Shown: piece by piece, positions 58,017 to 64,000 of the stretch
Numbering within the stretch: position 1 is the stretch's first letter
How the letters are laid out: every line of letters starts with the position of its first letter
From: Nocardioides sp.
GTDB taxonomy: Bacteria > Actinomycetota > Actinomycetes > Propionibacteriales > Nocardioidaceae
Assembly: GCA_020636915.1 (NCBI GenBank)
Contig: JACJWV010000012.1
Location: forward strand, 62,001-126,000
Direction: 5' to 3'
Length of the DNA: 64,000 nt
Notes under the pieces: generated by a model
Seen by the model: only the letters and a program-made list of their open reading frames with translations
What the model was told of the DNA's origin: nothing
Database searches by the model: none
Program-made: the position numbers and the translations under genes

Positions 58017-59235
58017 CTACTCCTCGAGCACGGCCAGTGACCAGCACCAGCCGGCGAGCTCGCGTGCGATAGCGACGTTGGCGATCGTGGGTCGCTTGCG
58101 GCGCTCGATGAACTTCACCCAGCGTGCGTGCAGTCGCCGATTTCCCTCGTCCCCGCGAGCGCGTGCTTCGGCGGGTGCCAGCGCCCAGCGGTCACGCATG
58201 GTCTTGCCCACCAGATAGCGGGCGCGATGGTGCCAGGCGGCTTCGACCAGCAGTCGCCGCACGTGGGTGTTGCCGGTCTTGGTGATCGAGCCCTGCACCC
58301 GCGACGCGCCCGAGGAGTACTCGCTGGGCACCAGGCCGACAAAGGAGCCGATGGTGTTGCCGGTGAACCGGTGCCAGTCGCCGACCTCGACCGCCAATGC
58401 GAACCCGGTCAACGTGCTGATTCCACGAAGGCATCCCAGTCGTCGCACGATCGGAGTGAACTCAGAATCGGCAGCCAGCTCCTCGATCGCGGCATCGAGC
58501 CGGTCACGGCGTGCCTTGGTTGTCAGCGCGTGCTCGTAGTCGAACTCGAAGGTCATTTCGGTGGCCCGGCCAGCAGTCGCGGTGAGCTGAGTGCGGGCCT
58601 CGTGGCGCAGCCAGGCGTCGTGCTTGCTGGTCCAGGCGTCACCGCCGGAGTAGACGATCCCGTGACGCAGCAGCAACTTCGACAACCGGTGCCGGGCCCG
58701 CATCAGGTCGGCCCGGCAGTCCTCCCGGGCCCGCACCAGGTCCCGCGCCGCCTCCTGGGCGACCGTGGGGATCGACACCGCGGTGACCTCGTCCAACCGC
58801 AGTAGCCGTGCCAGGTGGACCGCGTCCTTGGCGTCGGTCTTCACCCGGTCACCCGACGGCTTCTGCAACTTCGACGGCGCCACGACCTCACACCTGATCC
58901 CCGCCGCGGTCAGCTGTCGGTGCAGCCCGAACCCGGTCGGGCCAGCCTCGTAGGCCACCGCCACCGGACCCGCCAGCTGACTCACCCAGGACCGGATGTG
59001 CTCGTAGGACGGGGTCAGTTTCGCCTGGACGAGCTCGCCCGTGACGCCATCGATCGCTGCTGCCGCGACCGACCGTGCGTGCACGTCGAGCCCAACGCTC
59101 GTACGCTCGGTAAACACCGGGGCCTCCCACAACTGTTGGATAGGCCGAGCAGGCCAGCCCTACTCGGTAACCCACGACCATTTGTGAGTGGGGCCCCGGC
59201 CCGCAACCCTCAGCAACCCTGAGCGGTCACTCCAT
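57990..59235 (-). mobile_element. IS110-family insertion sequence (ends approximate)
   Basis: The transposase and its flanks. No terminal inverted repeats or target duplication were recognised, as usual for this family, so the limits are estimates. The ~120 bp upstream of the transposase start (59118-59235) is the place where IS110-group elements carry their bridge RNA. It contains the repeated CAACCCTCAGCAACCCTGAGCG, which can fold back on itself. Confidence 0.6.
58017..59117 (-). CDS. IS110-family transposase (DEDD)
   Basis: 366 aa, apparently intact. N-terminal RuvC-like DEDD domain with Asp11 (GLDVHARS), Glu57 (AYEAGPTG), Asp95 and Asp98 (KTDAKDA). Then a coiled region and the C-terminal Transposase_20 domain with LRGISTLTGFALAVEVGD, FTGNTIGSFVGLVPSEYSSG and KTGNTHVRRLLVEAAW. 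GTG 59117 is chosen because GGGAGG lies 5 bases upstream; GTG 59132 is the alternative. IS110 enzymes lack long terminal inverted repeats and are guided by an element-encoded bridge RNA. Confidence 0.95.
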   Translation of the reverse strand: MFTERTSVGLDVHARSVAAAAIDGVTGELVQAKLTPSYEHIRSWVSQLAGPVAVAYEAGPTGFGLHRQLTAAGIRCEVVAPSKLQKPSGDRVKTDAKDAVHLARLLRLDEVTAVSIPTVAQEAARDLVRAREDCRADLMRARHRLSKLLLRHGIVYSGGDAWTSKHDAWLRHEARTQLTATAGRATEMTFEFDYEHALTTKARRDRLDAAIEELAADSEFTPIVRRLGCLRGISTLTGFALAVEVGDWHRFTGNTIGSFVGLVPSEYSSGASRVQGSITKTGNTHVRRLLVEAAWHHRARYLVGKTMRDRWALAPAEARARGDEGNRRLHARWVKFIERRKRPTIANVAIARELAGWCWSLAVLEE

Positions 59236-59607
59236 ACCGTCTAGAGCAGAGCGATGCCTTCCTCTTGCCATCGCGACCTAGTGTCCGCATCTCGGCAAGT
59301 CGGTTGGTTCGTTCCGCCCCTGCACGCGCACGGTCGCCTACCGGGTGTGCGACGGTCGTTCCGGATCTGCGATGGTCGTTCCCTCTCCTTCGTTCTCAGC
59401 GGCGCGGCCCCCGACTGGCTCGGGCAGTCTTCTGTCGACTCGACTCGACTCGTCCGGCGGCCGCTTAAGGATTGCTGAGAGAGCTCGTGTGCGGCGCAGA
59501 TCGACTTAGGCTCGAGGGCAGTGTAGGAGCGGGCTGTTACGTCGATGGAGGTCAGTGGTGCAGTTGAGCCGCGGCGCCGTCCGATCGCCCCAGTGTGGTC
59601 GGTGTCG
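59236..59607. other. Gap between IS110 element and response regulator
   Basis: No supported gene; short open frames here lack start signals. It contains a small direct repeat GACTCGACTCGACTCG near 59436 and a paired CGGTCG/GATGGTCGTTCC repeat around 59350-59390. The response-regulator promoter should lie between 59480 and 59600 but no clear boxes were chosen. Confidence 0.4.
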
Positions 59608-60300
59608 ATGAGCAGCCTCCTGGTCGTTGAGGACGATCCTGCGCTCATCGCGAGCCTGAAGCGGACCCTGGCGTTCGAGGGGTATGTGGTGACGACTGCG
59701 GCGGACAGTGAGCAGGCGTGGGCGGAGGTGACGGTCCGGCGTCCTGACTGCCTGATCGTGGATGTTGGCCTGCCTGGGGTGTCGGGGCTTGAGCTGACTC
59801 GGCGCCTGCGGCGCAGTGGGGACCAGACGCCGGTGTTGATGCTGACGGCCCGTCAGTTGACCGGTGACCGGGTGGCGGGGCTCGACGCCGGCGCTGACGA
59901 CTACTTGACCAAGCCGTTCGAGGTGGAGGAGCTGCTGGCGCGGATCCGCGCGCTGCTGCGCCGCAGCGGGCTGACCGCGGATCCGGGTGCGCCGGCGGAG
60001 CGGGTGGTCGGTGACCTGCGGCTGGACACGCTGAGCCACGAGGTGCACCGGGGTGATCGGGAGGTGGTCCTGACGCGCACCGAGTTCCTGCTGCTGGAGT
60101 TCTTGATGGCTCACCCGCGCCAGGTGCTCAGCCGGTCCCAGTTGCTGCGTCATGTGTGGGGTTCGGACTTCGACTCCGGCTCGAACACGGTCGAGGTCTT
60201 CGTGTCGTACCTGCGCCGCAAGACCGAGGCCGCCGGGGAGCCCCGCCTGATCCACACCGTCCGCGGTGCCGGGTACATCATCAAGGAGCCACGACCGTGA
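59608..60300 (+). CDS. OmpR/PhoB-family response regulator
   Basis: 230 aa. Receiver domain with acidic pocket VEDD (8-10), phosphoacceptor Asp52 (IVDVGLPG), Thr80 region LMLTA and Lys102 (LTKPF). The C-terminal winged helix (about 130-228) includes LTRTEFLLLEFLMAHPRQVLSR and VEVFVSYLRRKTEA, ending in the HTVRGAGYII signature. The ATG at 59608 is the start of the conserved part. Its stop overlaps the sensor gene (GTGA). It probably controls the downstream exporter. Confidence 0.93.
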   Translation: MSSLLVVEDDPALIASLKRTLAFEGYVVTTAADSEQAWAEVTVRRPDCLIVDVGLPGVSGLELTRRLRRSGDQTPVLMLTARQLTGDRVAGLDAGADDYLTKPFEVEELLARIRALLRRSGLTADPGAPAERVVGDLRLDTLSHEVHRGDREVVLTRTEFLLLEFLMAHPRQVLSRSQLLRHVWGSDFDSGSNTVEVFVSYLRRKTEAAGEPRLIHTVRGAGYIIKEPRP

Positions 60301-61723
60301 GCGCCGCCCGTGCGCGGTCGCTGTTCGACTCGCGGCGCTGGAGCGTGCGGACCCGTCTCTCGCTGGTCTCGACGGTGGCCGCCACGGTCGGGCTCCTGGG
60401 CGCCAGCACGGCGGCGTACGTCGTGACCCGCAGCGTGCTCTACGGGCAGATCGACGACGGGCTCACCTCGGCCATGTCCAGTGTCGGCGCACGGCCGGGC
60501 GGCCAGTTCCCCGAACCGCCCGAGACTGTGCTGTGCGACACGCTCGACAGCGCCGACGCGCCCGCGCCGGGACAGTTCACCATGGAGCTGGTGAAGCCGG
60601 ACGGCAGCACCTGCAAGAACCCCTCGGTGCCCGGTGTGCAGCTCGACGAGAGCGACGTCGAGCTACCCGGCGGCTCGGAGATCACGCTGTCCGACGGGGT
60701 GCTGTCCGACGGGCACGCTGCCCGGATCGCGTCCACCCGGGCTGAGGGGTCGGCCGGCTCGACGCTTCTCCTCGCTCGGGACATCCAGGGCGTGCTGGAC
60801 GTGCTGGGCATCCTCAAGCTGACGCTGTTGGGCGTGACCGTGCTCGGCGCGTTGGTCGCGCTCGCGTTGAGCCGGTGGACCACGAGAGCCGGGCTGCGCC
60901 CGATCACGCGTTTCACGCGGCTGGCCGAGGAGATCGCCGATCGAGGTCGGGCGGACGACAGCTGATCGCATCGGCGGTCGGGGCAACGCAGCAACGGCGA
61001 CGGCTCGACCGCTGGCTCACGCGTTCGACCATGACGGCGGCTCTCCGACGCCGAGGAGAGGCGCGCCGGCTGGTCGCGGACGCGGGGCTGGCTGCGCGCC
61101 CTGTCGAGCCTCCGCGCCAGCGTCGACCTCCACCGCGCTCCCGCCGGTCGGGTCGCGAGCTGTCACCCGGACGACGGAGCAGCTCCTCGACGACCTCGCC
61201 GGAGCAGACCCGCAGGCTCTCCGGTCTCGTCGACGGGCTGTCCGGCGCGCGACGACGCACCGGCCGATCGCAGTTCACGACGGTGCGTCTCGACTCGTGC
61301 GTCGAGGCCGCTCTGGGCCGGGTCCGCACCCGGGTGGACGGTCATGAGCTGCGGGCCGAGATCGAGTCGGTCACGGTGCTGGGCGACGAGACCGACCTGG
61401 AGCGTGCTGCGCTCAACCTGCTCGACAACGCGGTGAAGTTCTCGCCCGCCGGCTCCGTGGTCGATGTCGACCTGACCGACGGGCTGCTGACGGTCTCTGA
61501 CCGCGGGAGCGGGATCGCGGAGAAGGACGCGTCCCGCGCGTTCGAGAGGTTCTGGCGCTCACCCCGCGCGCGTGCACTGCCCGGCAGCGGGCTGGGCCTG
61601 GCGATCGTGCGGGACACCGCGGAGCGACACGGTGGGTGGGCGACGCTGCGGCCGCGCCTCGGTGGCGGGACGGTCGCCAGTCTCTACGTTCCCCCGCTCG
61701 AGACCACGCCTGAGGATCTCTAA
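60297..61723 (+). pseudogene. Sensor histidine kinase, disrupted by frameshifts
   Basis: The first frame (60297-60965, 222 codons) gives two membrane helices flanking a ~110-residue extracytoplasmic sensor domain and the start of a HAMP domain (RPITRFTRLAEEIADRG), then stops. A second frame from about 60990 to 61723 contains the kinase end: N box LLDNAVKFSPAG, G1 VSDRGSGIAEKD and G2 GSGLGLAIVRD. The H-box region between is scrambled: the expected ADAGHELRTPLSSLR reads VADAGLAARPVEPPRQ, with SSLRASVDL recoverable only in another frame. Several indels are needed, so no functional kinase is encoded as the sequence stands. Sequencing error is a possible alternative. Confidence 0.8.
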
Positions 61724-61853
61724 TCCCTCCCTAATCCTGCGCCGATCGTCCGTTCACCGCCGCGACGCAGTCTGGAACATGAGCCGGCTGCGCTCGAGCC
61801 ATCTGCTCGTCTGCAGCCGGCTTCCACCGTGCCCAGAACACGAGAGAGACACC

Positions 61854-63399
61854 GTGCCCACTCGATTCCTCCACAAGCCCGGCCGAGGTGCCGTCATCAA
61901 CGGCGTCATCGCTCTGGCGGTCCTGCTGGTCGTCCTGCTCACCGTCTGGACGGTGACCAGCGACGACACCACCGCGACCAGCGCGACGCAGACCACCGAG
62001 GTGAGCCGCGGCAGCGTCACCGCCACGGTCAGTGCGAGCGGCAACGTCGAGTCGGTCGACACGATCAACGTGGACTTCCAGGGCTCCGGCGGGATCGTGA
62101 AGGAGATCTACGTCGAGCAGGGCCGCCCAGGTCCCGCAAGGGTCAGGCGCTGGCGCGGGTCGACCAGACCTCGGCGCGCCAGAGCCTGCGCTCCGCGCAG
62201 GCCGGGCTCGCGTCGGCGCAGGCCGGGCTCGAGACGGCCACCCAGGGGCGGACCAGCGCGGAGGCTGCGCAGGACCAGCAGTCGATCGCGTCGGCCCCAG
62301 CAGTCGGTCTCTGCCGCCCAGGTCAGGTTAAGCAACGCGCCCGACAGACAGCGGAACCTGGACCGTCGGCACCAGAACCAGTCGTCGCTGGGCCGAGCGC
62401 GCCTCGCAGCGCGCTTAGGCCCAGCAACAGGCGCAGGAGCTTACGGCGCCGATCATTTCTGCCGAGGCTCTGACCCTCAGCGGCCAGTCAGCGACCTCGG
62501 CGGCGCGAACCTCGCTGGCGACCGCGCAGGCGACCCGATCGCAGACCTTGCTCGCCAACGGCAGAGCATCCGCACCCAGCAGTCCGCGGTCGCGTCAGCC
62601 TTGGGGCCTCCAGTCATGAGCCGCCGTCGCAGTCAACGCCGGGCACTGAACCGGTGGTGTAGTGCGCAGCGCAGGTCGCCAGCACAGGTGGCCGTCGACC
62701 AGGCCCATACCGACTGCGCCAGACCGTCCTGCGTGCGCCGGCCGCCAGCGAATCGCGTCAGTCAGCAGTGTCGTCGGCGGTAGGGCCTCGAGCGCCACGG
62801 GCGCGTCGTCGGCGCGTCCTCGACCTCCGTCCGAGCAGCACCTCAGGCAGCGGATTAGCAGCAGCTCGACGACGAGCACCAGCGGCTTCCGTGACGTGAT
62901 GGTGTCGGCCGGCGTCCTGCAGTAAGAAAGGCGATGGTGGCCACGGGCCGGTATCGACGCGCCGTCCAGGTGGGGCAGAACGCGCAGATCGATGGCCGCC
63001 GACGACCGGACGTTCGCCGGGACGGTCGCAGGCGTCGACGCCGTGGAGACCGTCACGAACGCGTCGTCAGTACGGCAATGCGGTACTTCGACGGCCGAAG
63101 GGCGTCAAGCTCGGTCAGACCGCAACATCGTCGCCACGACGGGGTCCAGGGACGACGTCAACGCGCCTCAACGCCGCCCTCGACAAATCGGCGGCCAGAC
63201 CACGGCGACCGTGCAGGCGGACGACGGCACCACCAGGACCGCCCCGGTCGAGGTCGGCCTGGAGGGCGACAGCCAGACCCAGATCATCTCCGGGCTCGAG
63301 CCCGGCGACGTGCTGGTCATCCCGCAGCAGTCAGGCGGATCGGGCGGCTTCACCTTCCCCGGCGCCGGTGGCCTGGGCGGCATCGGCGGCGCACCGTGA
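61854..63399 (+). pseudogene. Efflux membrane-fusion protein (MacA/HlyD type), multiply frameshifted
   Basis: GTG 61854 begins a clear N-terminus: one anchor (AVINGVIALAVLLVVLLTVW), then VSRGSVTATVSASGNVESVDT (biotinyl-lipoyl-like part). After KEIYVEQG the frame breaks. GQALARVDQTSARQSLRSAQ continues in a second frame, QQSVSAAQVRLSNA in a third. The stretch 62340-63180 is largely unreadable apart from fragments such as VGQNAQI and VKLGQTAN out of frame. The C-terminal part (VEVGLEGDSQTQIISGLEPG, DVLVIPQQ) is intact to the stop at 63399. It would couple the ABC exporter to the cell envelope. Confidence 0.8.
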
Positions 63400-64000
63400 C
63401 GCGAAGCCCCCGAGTCGAGCGGCCACACGTCGTCGACATGCGCCGGATCCGCAAGACCTACGGCTCCGGAGAGACCGCCGTGCACGCCCTGGACGGGGTG
63501 GACATCAGCGTCGAGCAGGGCGACTACGTCGCCATCATGGGTGCCTCGGGTTCGGGGAAGTCGACGCTGATGAACATCATCGGCTGCCTCGACGTCCCCA
63601 CCAGCGGGCGGTACCTCATCGACGGCATCGACGTGCGCCACCTCAGCGATCGGCAGCTGTCCCTGATCCGCAACCGCAAGATCGGGTTCATCTTCCAGAG
63701 CTTCAACCTGATCGCCCGGACCACGGCCGCCAGCAACGTGGAGCTGCCGCTGGCCTACGCCGGAGTCCGGCTGGCCGAGCGTCGGGAACGCGCTGCCCGC
63801 GCCCTGGAGCTCGTGGGGCTCGCCGACCGGACCGGCCACCAGCCCAACGAGCTCTCCGGTGGCCAGCAGCAGCGCGTGGCAGTCGCGCGCGCGATCGTCA
63901 CCGAGCCGGTCCTCCTGCTGGCCGACGAGCCCACCGGAGCTCTGGACAGCAAGAGCACCGCCGACGTGCTCGACCTGTTCGACCAGCTCGCGCTCGAGGG
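63396..64000 (+). CDS. MacB-type ABC transporter ATP-binding protein (partial, runs off window)
   Basis: 201 residues to the window end. Walker A MGASGSGKSTLMN, Q-loop FIFQSFNL, ABC signature LSGGQQQRVAVARA, Walker B LLLADEPTGALD: all intact. The MNIIGCLDVPTSG segment is characteristic of the LolD/MacB class of lipoprotein or antimicrobial-peptide exporters. GTG overlaps the stop of the fusion-protein gene (GTGA). The permease gene is expected beyond the window. Confidence 0.92.
   Translation, partial: MTRSPRVERPHVVDMRRIRKTYGSGETAVHALDGVDISVEQGDYVAIMGASGSGKSTLMNIIGCLDVPTSGRYLIDGIDVRHLSDRQLSLIRNRKIGFIFQSFNLIARTTAASNVELPLAYAGVRLAERRERAARALELVGLADRTGHQPNELSGGQQQRVAVARAIVTEPVLLLADEPTGALDSKSTADVLDLFDQLALE

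Noticed and set aside
59254..59478. Short open frames between the IS110 element and the response regulator
   Set aside because: Several overlapping frames of similar length, none with a ribosome site or family resemblance.

Overview
The window is high-GC chromosomal DNA from an actinobacterium. Gene content and order match the replication-origin region conserved in Actinomycetota, with rpmH-dnaA-dnaN-gnd-recF-dciA-gyrB-gyrA-DUF3566-tRNA-Ile-tRNA-Ala at its core. Frequent GTG starts, many apparently leaderless starts, dispersed 'TCGAGAC...GCTC' palindromes and the overall protein flavour suggest a Nocardioides-like member of Propionibacteriales. That placement is an inference and no database search was made.

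Layout. (1) 1-5.4 kb: a GT87-like membrane protein (cut by the window edge) and the bifunctional penicillin-binding protein PonA on the minus strand, diverging from padR and ino1. (2) 5.4-16.7 kb: the left arm of the origin neighbourhood, with CCA-adding enzyme, a DUF6049 secreted protein, lipid II flippase MurJ, a separate MurJ-partner pseudokinase, SigM-like sigma factor, its putative anti-sigma, trxB, trxA and a GNAT. (3) 16.8-24.1 kb: an aminotransferase and acyltransferase pair, then the tightly overlapped minus-strand train rpmH-rnpA-yidD-yidC-jag-rsmG-parA-parB, with two perfect parS sites inside coding sequence. (4) 24.1-36.7 kb: oriC-associated DnaA boxes flanking dnaA, then dnaN, gnd, recF, dciA, gyrB, gyrA, DUF3566, a DLW-39-like micro-protein and two tRNAs. 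(5) 36.7-46 kb: housekeeping and lipid genes: an FCD-type GntR regulator with a hydroxylase and an MBL hydrolase, SURF1, DUF3817, patatin, acyltransferase, an Ala/Lys-rich protein, PpiA, rhomboid and CrgA. The gaps here hold several repeat arrays and palindromes. (6) 46-55.7 kb: the cell-growth signalling cluster DUF881 / pknB-pknA-pbpA-rodA-pstP-fhaB-fhaA. (7) 55.9-64 kb: after tRNA-Leu the region turns accessory. It carries a small orphan gene, an Abi/HEPN-like gene, an IS110-family element, and a two-component plus ABC-export locus whose kinase and membrane-fusion genes are frameshifted while the response regulator and ATPase read cleanly.

The core genes form a growth and replication unit. 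DnaA/DnaN/RecF/DciA/gyrase act in initiation and topology, ParA/ParB/parS in segregation, and MurJ, PonA, PbpA and RodA in wall synthesis. PknA/PknB/PstP, FhaA/FhaB and the pseudokinase control it by phosphorylation, and CrgA links wall synthesis to septation.

The most noteworthy observations are: a dispersed palindromic repeat apparently domesticated in frame inside gyrA; a 32-bp-period repeat family present as two inverted arrays (42.55 and 45.05 kb); a duplicated ~122-bp hairpin element (5.13 and 45.28 kb); a perfect 38-bp palindrome; an apparently doubled CrgA; an FCD-regulator operator sitting over divergent leaderless promoters; and the decayed or mis-sequenced stretch at 60.95-63.2 kb.
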